NCBI GenBank assembly: GCA_029245025.1
Contig: JAQWQC010000006.1
Location: 496,001 to 560,000 of the forward strand
Length of the DNA: 64,000 nucleotides
Origin: Rhodospirillaceae bacterium
Lineage (GTDB): Bacteria > Pseudomonadota > Alphaproteobacteria > Rhodospirillales > Rhodospirillaceae
Direction: 5' to 3'
The translations under genes and the position numbers were made by a program. Below the pieces are notes generated by a model. The model saw nothing but the letters and a program-made list of their open reading frames with translations, made no database searches and had not been told where the DNA came from. Shown here piece after piece: positions 36,876-46,531 of this stretch (position 1 is the stretch's first letter; the number at the start of each line of letters is the position of its first letter).

Positions 36876-38057
36876 CTACCCTAGTTGCGCGTCTTTCTCG
36901 GCCCAGGCTTGTTCCGCCTGGGCGCGGCGCTTTTTCGCCGAGAGTTTTTCCGAATCAGTTTTAAGCTGCCCGCAGGCGGCGAGGATATCACGCCCACGCG
37001 GTGTGCGGATGGGGCAGGTGAGTCCCGCATCGGTCAGCACGGTTTGGAAGCGCTCAATGGTTTTTTTGTCCGAGCACTCATAGGGCGTGCCGGGCCAGGG
37101 GTTAAACGGGATTAGGTTGAATTTGCAGTGCACATCTTTCACCAAATCCACGAGCGCGCGGGCGTCGGCTTCTGAGTCATTGATGTCCTTGAGCATAACG
37201 TATTCGAATGTGATCCGCCGGGCGTTTGATGCACCCGGATAGGCTGCGCAAGCGGCCATCAAATCCTTCAACGGATACTTTTTGTTGATCGGCATGATCT
37301 GCGATCGTGTGTCGTCGTTTGCTGCGTGCAATGAGATGGCCAGATTAATGCGAAGTTCTTCACCACAGCGCTCGATCTCAGGGACCACGCCTGAGGTTGA
37401 TAAGGTCATGCGATGACGGCTGATGGAAATGCCATCACCTTCCATCACAATTTTCATGGCCTTTTTAACTGCCTCAAAATTGTAGAGGGGTTCGCCCATG
37501 CCCATGAGCACGATGTTAGTGATTTTCCGGGAGCCGTCTTTCGGAGTCGGCCACTCGTCCAGCGCGTCTCGTGCCACCAAGATCTGCGCGATGATTTCGC
37601 CAGCGGTAAGGTTGCGCACCAGGCGTTGTGTCCCCGTATGGCAGAAGCGACAGGTCAATGTGCACCCCACTTGCGAGGATATGCACAATGTTCCCCGATC
37701 GTCTTCCGGAATTAAGACCGTTTCCGCCTTCTGGCCATCGGCAAATGTATGTAGCCACTTGCGAGTCCCATCTTCTGAAATTTGCTCCTGTGCAATTTCC
37801 GGGCGCTCTAACGTAAAGGTGTCCGTCAATCGGGTACGGCAGACCTTAGAGATATCGGTCATGTCGTCGAAGGAGCGCGCCCCTCGGCTATAGATCCAGT
37901 GGAACAATTGTGTGCCTCGGTAGGGCTTTTCCTCCATCTCCACGGCCAAAGCCGCCATTTCTGCCTTATCGAGGCCGATCAAGGGCAGGCGCCCATCTGC
38001 GGCGGTCGGGCCAACAGAGGCAATGGAGGTCAATGAAGGGCGGTCACTATCAAGCAT
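36876..38057 (-). CDS. rlmN: 23S rRNA (adenine-2503-C2)/tRNA methyltransferase RlmN
   Basis: 393-residue radical SAM enzyme. The 4Fe-4S cysteines are Cys132, Cys136 and Cys139 in [12 protein letters not shown]. Cys125 in TLCISSQVG and the C-terminal Cys in DILAACGQL are the methyl-transfer pair. [15 protein letters not shown] is the N-terminal RlmN motif. I start at ATG 38057; the frame extends to 38117 but the extra residues are not family-like. Divergent from the OmpA-like lipoprotein gene. Confidence 0.95.
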   Translation of the reverse strand: MLDSDRPSLTSIASVGPTAADGRLPLIGLDKAEMAALAVEMEEKPYRGTQLFHWIYSRGARSFDDMTDISKVCRTRLTDTFTLERPEIAQEQISEDGTRKWLHTFADGQKAETVLIPEDDRGTLCISSQVGCTLTCRFCHTGTQRLVRNLTAGEIIAQILVARDALDEWPTPKDGSRKITNIVLMGMGEPLYNFEAVKKAMKIVMEGDGISISRHRMTLSTSGVVPEIERCGEELRINLAISLHAANDDTRSQIMPINKKYPLKDLMAACAAYPGASNARRITFEYVMLKDINDSEADARALVDLVKDVHCKFNLIPFNPWPGTPYECSDKKTIERFQTVLTDAGLTCPIRTPRGRDILAACGQLKTDSEKLSAKKRRAQAEQAWAEKDAQLG

Positions 38058-38232
38058 AGGCCCTCTTACGCTTAATTCTCTAAATCGCAAAGGGTTCTTG
38101 TCACCCCAAGGGTACAACGCTAAAAAACTGTCCAGTCCAGTTTCCGGGGGTTTTCCGGACCCTCAGCCAATACTGGTCAGATTGGGGTCTGGCAAAGGAA
38201 AACGGGGACCTCGCTTGAGGGAGAGGGATTCC

Positions 38233-39081
38233 ATGATTTTACGCGCGGTGATGATGGCAACGGCTACTGTGTCCTTGGCGGCCTGTGGTGCCAATTACGA
38301 TGTAATGGGAGCGCGCTCCTTACCCAATCGGGGCGATGAATTTCATCGCGCCCTGCAAACCGACTATGCGGATTTAGCGGCGTCTGAAAAATCAGAAGCG
38401 GACTGGGTCGATACCAAAGAGTTTTTGGCTAGAGCCCGCCGCGCTGCCACCGGCGAGACATTTGGTCCTGAAGCGATTAATAATCGCGATATTCCGGGTC
38501 ATGCCTCCAAATCGATCAGTGATGCCCGTGTGCGTTTGGTTGCTGTGTTGAATGATGGTGCGCGCTCCAGCATGCCTGTGATGGCGGCGATGGCTCAGTC
38601 AGGTTTTGATTGCTGGATGCAAGAGCAGGAAGAAGACCGCCAACCCGAGGATATTGCAGCGTGTCGGTCGAGCTTTAATACGGCGCTCCGCGCTCTAGAA
38701 GCGGCCAATCCAGCCCCGGCTGCGCAAACCACTCCGGCATCACCCATGCCGGATCAATTTCAGATCTACTTCGATTTTGATTCTGCTGGCTTGAATTCCG
38801 CCGCTCAGGCTGTTGTGGCTCAAATCTCTGAAGTGCATGACAAATATAACCCGGCCACCATGCTGGTGATCGGTCATACTGATTCTGCTGGTTCAAGAGA
38901 ATACAACATGATTTTGTCTCAGAGCCGAGCAGTGACGGTCTACAACGCGCTGGCCGAAGAAGGCATTGATCAAAGTGAAATGCAGGTGGAAGCCTATGGC
39001 GAAGAGCGGCCAAGGACTAGCCGCCCTGACGGAACCCGTGAGCAAGATAATCGTCGAGTCGACGTTATTTTTAAAAAGTAA
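38233..39081 (+). CDS. OmpA-family outer-membrane lipoprotein
   Basis: 282 residues. Signal peptide MILRAVMMATATVSLAAC with a lipobox ending at Cys18. The C-terminal OmpA domain (about 170-282) has IYFDFDSAGLN, VIGHTDSAGSREYN, LSQSRAVTVYNAL and the peptidoglycan-binding tail EQDNRRVDVIF. It probably anchors the outer membrane to peptidoglycan. ATG 38233 is preceded by GAGGGAGAGG; the frame upstream to 38023 is not used. The central part (20-165) is unassigned. Confidence 0.88.
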   Translation: MILRAVMMATATVSLAACGANYDVMGARSLPNRGDEFHRALQTDYADLAASEKSEADWVDTKEFLARARRAATGETFGPEAINNRDIPGHASKSISDARVRLVAVLNDGARSSMPVMAAMAQSGFDCWMQEQEEDRQPEDIAACRSSFNTALRALEAANPAPAAQTTPASPMPDQFQIYFDFDSAGLNSAAQAVVAQISEVHDKYNPATMLVIGHTDSAGSREYNMILSQSRAVTVYNALAEEGIDQSEMQVEAYGEERPRTSRPDGTREQDNRRVDVIFKK

Positions 39082-39091
39082 GCCTGCTGTT

Positions 39092-39871
39092 TTAGGTCGG
39101 CGCAGCAGTGATCGTCGCCTGATCGGAACATAAGACGCAGCCTGGATCGGGCTTCACCTTGACCATCCGGGTCGAGAGGTCGAGGGCGTCGTAAATTAAC
39201 AGACGCCCGGCCATGCTGTCCCCGATACCTAGAATCTCCTTCAGCACTTCTGTTGCCTGTAATGATCCCATGACGCCAGCCACGGCACCCAGGATGCCCG
39301 CTTGCGCGCATGTCCAAACGTCATCTGGTGGCGGTGGTTCGGGATAGAGGCAGCGATAACACGGACCACCCGCATGGGGTTTGTAGGTGGACAGCTGTCC
39401 GTCAAATCTCAGTACGGCGGCAGACACCAACGTCTTTTTGTCAAAGAAGCTCGCATCGTTGATTAAGAAACGAGTCTCGAAGTTGTCGCTGCCGTCAGCC
39501 ACAACATCATAGCCACTGATTAGGCTACACGCGTTTGCAGCAGTCAGGCGCTCTTTGTGGGGAACGATTTTGACTTCGGGATTGATAGCGCGCGCGCCGT
39601 CGATTGCACTCTCAACTTTGTTGGTGCCCACATGGCCCGTGGTGTGCAGCACCTGTCGCTGCAAGTTTGATAAGTCAACCGTGTCGTCGTCGACGACACC
39701 GACGGTGCCGACTCCGGCCGCTGTGAGGTATTGAATCAGTGGCGATCCAAGTCCACCTGCGCCAATCACCAGCACTTTCGCGGCCAATAATTTTTTCTGA
39801 CCTTCTACCCCCACCTCTTTCAAATGTATGTGGCGGGCGTAGCGCTCAATCTGGTCTTCTGAGAGAGTCAT
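39092..39871 (-). CDS. moeB: Molybdopterin-synthase adenylyltransferase (MoeB/ThiF)
   Basis: 259-residue E1-like enzyme. VIGAGGLGSPLIQYLTAAG is the nucleotide site, DLSNLQRQVLHTT the substrate groove. Zinc ligands are CYRCLYP and GCVLCSD (CxxC...CxxC). There is no rhodanese domain, so MoeB or ThiF without sulfurtransferase is the choice. It adenylates a MoaD- or ThiS-type sulfur carrier; no such carrier gene is in the window. Followed at 18 bases upstream by dut on the same strand. Confidence 0.9.
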   Translation of the reverse strand: MTLSEDQIERYARHIHLKEVGVEGQKKLLAAKVLVIGAGGLGSPLIQYLTAAGVGTVGVVDDDTVDLSNLQRQVLHTTGHVGTNKVESAIDGARAINPEVKIVPHKERLTAANACSLISGYDVVADGSDNFETRFLINDASFFDKKTLVSAAVLRFDGQLSTYKPHAGGPCYRCLYPEPPPPDDVWTCAQAGILGAVAGVMGSLQATEVLKEILGIGDSMAGRLLIYDALDLSTRMVKVKPDPGCVLCSDQATITAAPT

Positions 39872-39889
39872 GGCACCACTCGCTGTGCG

Positions 39890-40345
39890 TCAGTCTGTGC
39901 CGGTCGAGCCAAACCCGCCGGCGCCACGCATTGTTTCCGGCAAGTCGTCGACCTCTTCCAATATGCCACGGGTCACTGGCGCGATAAGCATTTGAGCAAT
40001 GCGCTCTCCGCGTGTGATTTTAAAAGCGGATTGACCATGATTGATCAAAATTACCTTCACCTCACCGCGATAGTCAGCGTCGATGGTGCCCGGTGTATTG
40101 AGCACAGAAACGCCATGCTTCGCCGCTAACCCTGACCTAGGCCGCACCTGTGCTTCGTGGCCTGGCGGTAGCGCCATGGACAGTCCGGTCGGCACAAGTG
40201 TGTGTTTGCCTGGAGCCAGGGTGATGGGGTCGTCGACGGCGGCATAAAGGTCCATGCCTGCGGCATCGTCGGTTTGATAAGCAGGCAACGGGAGATCAGC
40301 CCCGTGGGGCAAACGCTTAATCGCAATAGGAAGGCTATTGGGCAT
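39890..40345 (-). CDS. dut: dUTP diphosphatase
   Basis: 151 residues with all five trimeric dUTPase motifs in order: [40 protein letters not shown] and the C-terminal GAGGFGSTG. Hydrolyses dUTP to dUMP, limiting uracil in DNA. It follows coaBC by 24 bases, an arrangement common in proteobacteria (coaBC-dut). Confidence 0.97.
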   Translation of the reverse strand: MPNSLPIAIKRLPHGADLPLPAYQTDDAAGMDLYAAVDDPITLAPGKHTLVPTGLSMALPPGHEAQVRPRSGLAAKHGVSVLNTPGTIDADYRGEVKVILINHGQSAFKITRGERIAQMLIAPVTRGILEEVDDLPETMRGAGGFGSTGTD

Positions 40346-40369
40346 GGTGTCTCTTACAATAAATATGGG

Positions 40370-41599
40370 CTAAGACTTTTTCATATGGTCGGTAATGTGA
40401 GCGGCTAGACGATCCGCGACAGCCTTTTTACTGAGAGCGGGCCAACTGTCAGCCCCCTCTTCTGTAATCAAGTGGACCGTATTGTCGTCACCACCAAATC
40501 CCGCTGACACATCATTTGCGACTATCCAATCACAGCCCTTGGCCGCGCGTTTCGCTGTGCCGTTGCTGATGATGCTCTCGGTCTCTGCTGCAAATCCAAT
40601 CACCAGGCGGGGACGATTGCTGCCCGCTTTACTGAGCGTCGTCAGAATGTCCGGATTTTCTGTCAGCTTAAGTTTTAGGCTTGCGCCATCGGTCTTTTTA
40701 ATTTTTGCCGTCGTGGGCTCCGCCATCCGCCAATCGGCGACAGCGGCAGCACATACGATGATATCCACTTTCTTGACGGCTGTGCATGCCACGAGCATTT
40801 GGTCTGCCGTTTCAACAGCGATGACGGTCATGTTGTCTGGGTCGGGTTCTTGAGTTGGGCCGGTGACTAAGGTGACGCTGGCGCCGAGGTCCGCCAACGC
40901 ACGCGCAATTGCGTGACCCTGCTTGCCTGAAGAGCGATTGGCGATATAGCGCACTGGGTCAATGGGCTCATGGGTCGGGCCACTAGTGACCAGGGCAGAC
41001 CGTCCTGATAGTGGTCCGTGCGTGGTACGGGAGACAAAAAAGTCGTTCAGAGCTGCCACGATATCCATGACTTCAGCCATACGGCCATCACCGACCTCAC
41101 CGCATGCCATGTCTCCGGCCCCCGGTCCTACAACGTGCACACCCCTGTCCTGGAGTGTCGCAAGATTGGCTTGCGTGGCGATGTGTTCCCACATCTTTAC
41201 ATTCATTGAGGGGGCGATCATCACCGGTTTATCTGTGGCTAACAGGGCTGTGGTTGCCAGATCATCAGCCTGACCATGAGTCATCTTCGCCATGATGTTG
41301 GCTGTTGCCGGCGCAACAAGAACAATGTCCGCCTCTCGACTGAGGTTGATGTGTCCCATCTCGCTTTCGCCTGCCAGGGAAAAGAGGTCTTGAAAGACTT
41401 TGGTTCCGGACAAAGCGCCCAAACTCATTGGCGTCACAAATTGTGCACCGGATTCGGTCAGGACGCATCGCACACTCGCGCCACGCTCGCGCAGGCGGCG
41501 GATCAAGTCAGGGACCTTCACGGCGGCAATGCCTCCGGAGACGATCAAAAGTATGCGGCGATTCTTAAGCACGGTCGGGTACGTTCCTGGGTAGACCAT
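40370..41599 (-). CDS. coaBC: Phosphopantothenoylcysteine decarboxylase / phosphopantothenate-cysteine ligase
   Basis: 409 residues. The N-terminal flavoprotein decarboxylase (about 1-190) starts RILLIVSGGIAAVK, has the His in MGHINLSREAD and PSMNVKMWEH, and AGDMACGEVGDGRM carries the active-site Cys. The C-terminal CTP-dependent ligase (about 195-409) opens LVTSGPTHEPIDPVRYIANR. Coenzyme A synthesis. A perfect hairpin at 41619-41647 lies in its leader and no clear ribosome site precedes ATG 41599. Confidence 0.95.
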   Translation of the reverse strand: MVYPGTYPTVLKNRRILLIVSGGIAAVKVPDLIRRLRERGASVRCVLTESGAQFVTPMSLGALSGTKVFQDLFSLAGESEMGHINLSREADIVLVAPATANIMAKMTHGQADDLATTALLATDKPVMIAPSMNVKMWEHIATQANLATLQDRGVHVVGPGAGDMACGEVGDGRMAEVMDIVAALNDFFVSRTTHGPLSGRSALVTSGPTHEPIDPVRYIANRSSGKQGHAIARALADLGASVTLVTGPTQEPDPDNMTVIAVETADQMLVACTAVKKVDIIVCAAAVADWRMAEPTTAKIKKTDGASLKLKLTENPDILTTLSKAGSNRPRLVIGFAAETESIISNGTAKRAAKGCDWIVANDVSAGFGGDDNTVHLITEEGADSWPALSKKAVADRLAAHITDHMKKS

Positions 41600-41618
41600 T
41601 GTTGGGCCGGTTGTTGGC

Positions 41619-41647
41619 GCGGGACTCTATACGAAATAGAGTCCCGC
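41619..41647 (-). other. Perfect 12-bp hairpin between ubiB and coaBC
   Basis: GCGGGACTCTAT (41619-41630) and its exact complement (41636-41647) flank a 5-base loop ACGAA. In the minus-strand transcript the stem ends 19 bases before the coaBC ATG and starts 17 bases after the ubiB stop. No U tract follows, so it is not a standard terminator. It could protect or process the message, or control coaBC translation. Confidence 0.6.
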
Positions 41648-41664
41648 CGTCACCTTGGTGCGCT

Positions 41665-43209
41665 CTAAGCGATTATCCAAAGCACTAGCGCCCCAGCGGC
41701 AATTGCCCAGGACCACCAATTGCGCCGTCTCTGGCCGGGTGGCCCCCCTCTAATGGTTGCAGCCGTCTCGGGGTCTAATTTGAGGCCGTGCTGGCGAATC
41801 TGTTGGGTCGCCGCATCCACGCTATCGATCAGACGCGGTAACTTCTCGATTGTGGTTGCCGCATCAGAAACGGCATCTCGAATGCGCCCTTCAGGACCTA
41901 ATTCTTGAACCATCCAATCTTCGATGAGGGGGCGAGCCAATTCCCACATGTTGACGTTGGGTGAGAGTGCGCGCCCGACGCCTTCTGCCAGAAGCATACT
42001 TTTTTGCAGTAGCAACAGTTGCGGCTGTGTCTGCATCTCAAAGGTTTCGGTGATCTGAAACAATTGCCCGAGCAGGCGTGCCAGAGATATTTCGTTGAGA
42101 GGCTTGCCTAGAATTGGTTCAGCAATTGATCGGCAGGCCTGCGCGAAGGTACCGATATCTTTTGAAGCAGGTACAAACCCCGCTTCGATATGAATTTCAG
42201 CTACGCGGGTGTAGTCGCGGGTTAAGAACCCAAGAAGCATTTCACCAAGATGTCGGCGTGTCCGAGAGTCCACTCGCCCCATGATGCCAAAATCAATGGC
42301 GATCAGCGTGCCGTCACTGGCGACGAATAAATTGCCCGGGTGCATGTCGGCATGAAAAAAACCTTGATGAAAAACCATGCGGAAGAATACTTCGGCAGCC
42401 GTACGAACAATCTGGACCGGGTCTAATCCGAGAGCGGTTATGTCGTCAGGTTGATCGACTCGTGCACCAGAGACTCGCTCTAAGGTCAACACGTGTTCCG
42501 AGGTGCGCTGCCAATCTACTTCTGGAATGCGGAACCGAGGGTCGGTGGAAAAATTCTCTCTAAGCTCTTCCGCAGCGGCGGCTTCAAACCTCAGGTCCAT
42601 TTCAATTCGGACAGATTCCTCAAAGGTCCTTACCGTTTCAATGGGTTTAAGTCGTTGCAGTTTTGGTTGCGTTCGTTCGATCGATTCGGCCAGCCAGTAG
42701 AAAAGGTCGATGTCACGAGCGAAGGAGTCGCGAATTCCAGGCCGAAGGATTTTTACAGCAACATCGTCGCCCGTCGTTGTTGTTGCGAAATGAACCTGGG
42801 CAATCGATGCTGCCGCGACCGGGGTCGGGTCGATGGACTTAAATAGGCCACCGGCACCCCCATCAAAATCGGCAGCGATGGTTTTGGCTGCATCTTCGAA
42901 AGCGAAAGGAGGGAGGCGATCTTGTAAATTCGTCAGGTCGTCCGTGATGTCTTGGCCGAGTAGATCTGGTCGTGTCGAGAGGGCCTGGCCCAGCTTGATG
43001 AACGTTGGGCCCAGGGAAGTTAAGGCTTCGGCGAGCCGTTGGCCGGGTCGCAATTCACTTAAGGCTGGAACAGGTTTTGCGGTTAGGCGCACAAGCCGGG
43101 CCAACACGCGACCTTCCGCGTACCCCTCAAACAGAAACAATGCATCGTGTTTCGCGAGGGTGCGGCCAATGGCAAAGAGGCGGCTGAGGTTACGGATCGT
43201 GCGTATCAT
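41665..43209 (-). CDS. ubiB: UbiB atypical kinase/ATPase of ubiquinone synthesis
   Basis: 514 residues. The KxGQ motif appears as TFIKLGQALSTRPDLL near residue 75, PVAAASIAQVHFA follows with the A-rich loop in place of the kinase G-loop, VAVKILRPGI carries the Lys, HADMHPGNLF the catalytic Asp and IDFGIMGRVD the DFG-like site. A hydrophobic C-terminus (NWWSWAIAAGALVLWIIA) anchors it in the membrane. It helps ubiquinone synthesis. It follows ubiE by 49 bases on the same strand. Confidence 0.95.
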   Translation of the reverse strand: MIRTIRNLSRLFAIGRTLAKHDALFLFEGYAEGRVLARLVRLTAKPVPALSELRPGQRLAEALTSLGPTFIKLGQALSTRPDLLGQDITDDLTNLQDRLPPFAFEDAAKTIAADFDGGAGGLFKSIDPTPVAAASIAQVHFATTTTGDDVAVKILRPGIRDSFARDIDLFYWLAESIERTQPKLQRLKPIETVRTFEESVRIEMDLRFEAAAAEELRENFSTDPRFRIPEVDWQRTSEHVLTLERVSGARVDQPDDITALGLDPVQIVRTAAEVFFRMVFHQGFFHADMHPGNLFVASDGTLIAIDFGIMGRVDSRTRRHLGEMLLGFLTRDYTRVAEIHIEAGFVPASKDIGTFAQACRSIAEPILGKPLNEISLARLLGQLFQITETFEMQTQPQLLLLQKSMLLAEGVGRALSPNVNMWELARPLIEDWMVQELGPEGRIRDAVSDAATTIEKLPRLIDSVDAATQQIRQHGLKLDPETAATIRGGPPGQRRRNWWSWAIAAGALVLWIIA

Positions 43210-43258
43210 AGAACGGGAATCGATTTTCCAAAAGAAGAGGTGCTGCGACCTTGTCCGC

Positions 43259-44032
43259 CTAAAGTCGCCAGCCGGAGTGGATGGCGGCTATTCCACCGGC
43301 AAGATTGCGATAGCTGACCCGGCCAAAGCCGGCCTCGCCCATCATATCAACCAGGGTGTCTTGTTCTGGAAAACGTCGAATGCTTTCTGCCAGATACTGG
43401 TAGGCATCGCTGTCACCGGCCACCATTTGTCCGAGACGGGGTAACACTGAAAAAGAATAGGTGTCGTAAAGCTTGTCTAATACAGGCAAGACGACTGTGC
43501 TGAACTCAAGACACAGGAAGCGCCCGCCGGGCTTAATAACCCGTCGCGCTTCCTTTAGCGTGGTCTCGATTTCTGTGACGTTTCTCAATCCGAAGGCGAT
43601 GGTGTGGGCGTCAAAGTGCATATCAGGAAATGGCAGTGACTCGGCATTTCCCACAACCCACTCCAAGCCTTGCAACTTACCCTGATCGAGTGCGCGGTTG
43701 CGGCCATATTCCAGCATCGCCTGATTAATGTCGCATACCGTAACCGACCCTGACCCGTGATATGATTTCATGCGTTCGAGTAGGCGAAAGGCGATGTCTC
43801 CGGTGCCCCCGGCAACATCGATAATCGACCAATCTGCGCGCGGTGCCAGCCAGTCGGCCATGGCGTCTTTCCATAGTCGGTGCACGCCGCCGCTCATGAG
43901 GTCGTTCATGAGATCGTATTTTGGGGCTACGGCATTAAAAACGCCACGAACGCGCCCAGCCTTTTCTGCGGCTGCGACGGTCTCGAACCCAAAATGGGTC
44001 GCCTTTTCAGATGTTTGTGCGTCGGCGGTCAT
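43259..44032 (-). CDS. ubiE: Ubiquinone/menaquinone C-methyltransferase
   Basis: 257-residue class I methyltransferase. [25 protein letters not shown] is the UbiE N-terminal signature, [17 protein letters not shown] the SAM site, and [18 protein letters not shown] the family block. C-methylates the quinone ring precursor. First gene of the ubiE-ubiB-coaBC-dut-moeB run; divergent from mutM with a 105-base gap that must hold both promoters. Confidence 0.96.
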   Translation of the reverse strand: MTADAQTSEKATHFGFETVAAAEKAGRVRGVFNAVAPKYDLMNDLMSGGVHRLWKDAMADWLAPRADWSIIDVAGGTGDIAFRLLERMKSYHGSGSVTVCDINQAMLEYGRNRALDQGKLQGLEWVVGNAESLPFPDMHFDAHTIAFGLRNVTEIETTLKEARRVIKPGGRFLCLEFSTVVLPVLDKLYDTYSFSVLPRLGQMVAGDSDAYQYLAESIRRFPEQDTLVDMMGEAGFGRVSYRNLAGGIAAIHSGWRL

Positions 44033-44137
44033 AGTGGAGAGTAGCTTAAACGAAGCGCCTTATGTGGACCATCCCTATAACCAAACCCTGCACCAGGGTC
44101 TCGACAAAGCGGGACGCCATGGCGCAGTGTCCCCCGC

Positions 44138-44974
44138 ATGCCTGAATTACCTGAAGTTGAAACAACCTGCCGCGGTTTGGCTGTGGTCCTTGAGGGTCGG
44201 CGTCTCTCTCATGTTGAGGTTCGGCGTCCTAACATGCGTATTCCGTTTCCTGACGGTCTGGCGGACCTAATGATAGGCAGAGCCATCACGCGGATTACTA
44301 GACAGGCCAAATATATCTGTATGCATCTTGATGACGGTCAGGTCGCCCTGGCCCATCTCGGGATGTCGGGGCGCATGGCAATTACCCAGCCGACAACAGA
44401 ACCGGGTAAACATGATCACGTGGTCCTTGACACCGAGGATGGAACCCGGGTGTTGTTCAATGACCCACGACGGTTTGGTCTCCTCACGCTCACCAACGAA
44501 GACGACCTTGAGAACCACAAACTATTGGTACGCATGGGGCCCGACCCACTCGGCAACGGGTTTAACGCCGAAGTGTTATCTGCCGCCCTCAAGAGAAAGG
44601 GCACTACAATAAAGGCGGCCCTGCTTGATCAAAGCGTGGTCGCCGGTCTGGGTAACATTTATGTCTGCGAGGCTTTGTTTCGGGCCCGCATCTCTCCACG
44701 CCGCAAAGCGAGCTCGGTGAGTGGAAAACGGTCCGGTCGACTGGCCCCGGTTATAAAGGATGTCCTAACCGAGGCGATCGCAGCGGGTGGATCAACTCTG
44801 CGAGACTATGCCCAACCGTCTGGCGAATTAGGGTACTTTAAATACAGCTGGAATGTTTATGGACGAGAGGGTGAACCTTGCTCCTGCGATCCAGATGGAA
44901 AATACGGTATTGTGGTTAAACGAATCGTCCAGGCAGGGCGGTCGACTTTTTTTTGCTCTAGGTGCCAAAGATGA
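44138..44974 (+). CDS. mutM: Formamidopyrimidine-DNA glycosylase
   Basis: 278 residues. The N-terminal PELPEVETTCRGL supplies the catalytic Pro2/Glu3, and the helix-two-turn-helix region is VVAGLGNIYVCEALF. The C-terminal zinc finger is GEPCSCDPDG...RSTFFCSRCQR: the first Cys pair is CxC with a longer spacer, not the usual CxxC with 16 residues. Removes 8-oxoguanine from DNA. Its stop overlaps the next gene's ATG by four bases. Confidence 0.95.
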   Translation: MPELPEVETTCRGLAVVLEGRRLSHVEVRRPNMRIPFPDGLADLMIGRAITRITRQAKYICMHLDDGQVALAHLGMSGRMAITQPTTEPGKHDHVVLDTEDGTRVLFNDPRRFGLLTLTNEDDLENHKLLVRMGPDPLGNGFNAEVLSAALKRKGTTIKAALLDQSVVAGLGNIYVCEALFRARISPRRKASSVSGKRSGRLAPVIKDVLTEAIAAGGSTLRDYAQPSGELGYFKYSWNVYGREGEPCSCDPDGKYGIVVKRIVQAGRSTFFCSRCQR

Positions 44975-45339
44975 AATACCGGTTTGGATTTATTTCACTA
45001 ATCCTTTTCACACTCAGTTTCGGAACGACACCTAGCCGTGGGGCCGATGTTTTCGTCTATGGATTTGAAGATTTACCCCTCATGGCGGGTTTGTCTCAGG
45101 TGGTCGGTAACAGCATCCTGTTTGACACACCCCAGGGCCGCATTGTACAGGCCACCGCCGTTGGCACTGTTTCCCAGTCGTCAGTGCTTAAATTTTACAC
45201 TGAAACTCTCCCCCAGATGGGCTGGACGATTGTCGACGAAACAGAATTTCAAAGAGAAGGTGAAACACTAAAAGTTGAGTTCACGGCCCAGGGCCAGAAG
45301 TTAAAAGTGCGGTTTCGCGTCGAGCCCATGGCCAACTGA
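44971..45339 (+). CDS. Small secreted protein of unknown function
   Basis: 122 residues from ATG 44971, which overlaps the mutM stop (ATGA). Signal peptide MKYRFGFISLILFTLSFG with cleavage near SRGA. The mature part (FEDLPLMAGL, DTPQGRIVQATAVGT, FYTETLPQMGWTIVDE, ending KLKVRFRVEP) is beta-rich. Similar small genes occur between mutM and an enoyl-CoA hydratase in Alphaproteobacteria, so synteny supports it being real. Function unknown. Confidence 0.82.
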   Translation: MKYRFGFISLILFTLSFGTTPSRGADVFVYGFEDLPLMAGLSQVVGNSILFDTPQGRIVQATAVGTVSQSSVLKFYTETLPQMGWTIVDETEFQREGETLKVEFTAQGQKLKVRFRVEPMAN

Positions 45340-45396
45340 CCGGTACTTGTTTCTCCGCGACCAACCCTATTCATTACGCAAGGACATCTACTTCCA

Positions 45397-46173
45397 ATGG
45401 CTTACCAAAATATACTAGTCGAAACCCGCGGCCATGTAGGTCTGATCACACTCAACCGGCCCAAGGCGCTCAACGCTTTGTCTTCCGGCTTGGTGTCAGA
45501 TCTCGGCCAGGCCTTAGACGGTTTTGAAGACGATGAGGGTGTTCGCGCGATCGTGATCACCGGCAGTGAGAAGGCCTTCGCGGCTGGCGCGGATATTAAA
45601 GAGATGGCGGACAAAACGTTTGTCGATTGCTATGTCGGTGAGTTCATCACCAAAGGCTGGGAGCGAATCACTACCTGTCGCAAACCAATTATCGCGGCGG
45701 TCGCCGGGTATGCGCTTGGCGGAGGCTGTGAGGTCGCAATGATGTGCGACATCATCCTAGCTGCGGACTCGGCAAAGTTCGGTCAGCCAGAGATTACTCT
45801 TGGAATTATTCCCGGTGCTGGCGGTACCCAACGATTGTCCCGTGCGGTCGGTAAAGCGAAGGCCATGGATATGGTGTTGACGGGGCGGCAGATGGATGCT
45901 GGCGAAGCCGAGCATGTCGGGCTGGTCAGCCGAGTTATCCCAGCCGATGATTTGATTGACGAAGCGATAAAGGCCGCCGAGCGCATTGCCGACATGTCTT
46001 TGCCCTCGGTGATGATGGCTAAAGAGTCCGTCAATCGGGCTTTTGAGAGTTCGTTGGCTGAAGGTATTCGATTCGAGCGCCGGATGTTCCATGCGACATT
46101 CGCGCTAGAAGACCAAAAAGAGGGTATGGCCGCCTTCGTTGACAAGCGCCAGCCCAACTTCAAGCACAAATAG
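45397..46173 (+). CDS. Enoyl-CoA hydratase
   Basis: 258 residues of the crotonase superfamily. [18 protein letters not shown] is the CoA-binding start and [12 protein letters not shown] the first oxyanion loop. Both catalytic Glu of true hydratases are present, in [11 protein letters not shown] and [16 protein letters not shown]-terminal [17 protein letters not shown] is typical of short-chain enoyl-CoA hydratases. It catalyses hydration in fatty-acid beta-oxidation. Located between the small secreted protein and rpsT on the same strand. Confidence 0.94.
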   Translation: MAYQNILVETRGHVGLITLNRPKALNALSSGLVSDLGQALDGFEDDEGVRAIVITGSEKAFAAGADIKEMADKTFVDCYVGEFITKGWERITTCRKPIIAAVAGYALGGGCEVAMMCDIILAADSAKFGQPEITLGIIPGAGGTQRLSRAVGKAKAMDMVLTGRQMDAGEAEHVGLVSRVIPADDLIDEAIKAAERIADMSLPSVMMAKESVNRAFESSLAEGIRFERRMFHATFALEDQKEGMAAFVDKRQPNFKHK

Positions 46174-46199
46174 GGATTTAGGTGTTTTCGCCTGAAAGG

Positions 46200-46228
46200 T
46201 TGACGTCGAGGCGTGCCTTAACTATAAG
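46200..46228 (+). promoter_or_regulatory. Strong sigma-70 promoter of rpsT, overlapped by an inverted repeat
   Basis: TTGACG (46200-46205) and TATAAG (46223-46228) are 17 bases apart, 36 bases before the rpsT ATG. An inverted repeat, AGGCGTGCCTT (46209-46219) and AAGGCGCGCCT (46226-46236) with one mismatch, covers the spacer and the -10. It may be an operator. Confidence 0.7.
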
Positions 46229-46264
46229 GCGCGCCTTGATTCCCCGATTACACAGGATTGCCAC

Positions 46265-46531
46265 ATGGCCCACCACGCTTCGGCCAAGAAACGAATTCGC
46301 CGCAATGCCCGACGGTTTGAAATTAATCATTCCCGTATGGGGCGGATTCGCACCTCTGTCAAAAAAGTAGAAATGGCAATTGCTGCTGGGGATCAAGCTG
46401 CGGCAAAAGACGCGTTCAAGGCGGCGATGCCCGAACTAATGCGCGGCCGGTCCAAGGGCATTCTTCATGCCAACACAGTATCTAGAAAAATCTCTCGTCT
46501 GAATGCTCGCATCAAGGCGATGCCCGCTTAA
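46265..46531 (+). CDS. rpsT: 30S ribosomal protein S20
   Basis: 88-residue basic helical protein binding 16S r[20 protein letters not shown] at the N-terminus and [17 protein letters not shown] at the C-terminus are the S20 signature. It is immediately upstream of dnaA, as in many Alphaproteobacteria, with its own strong promoter at 46200-46228. Confidence 0.97.
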   Translation: MAHHASAKKRIRRNARRFEINHSRMGRIRTSVKKVEMAIAAGDQAAAKDAFKAAMPELMRGRSKGILHANTVSRKISRLNARIKAMPA

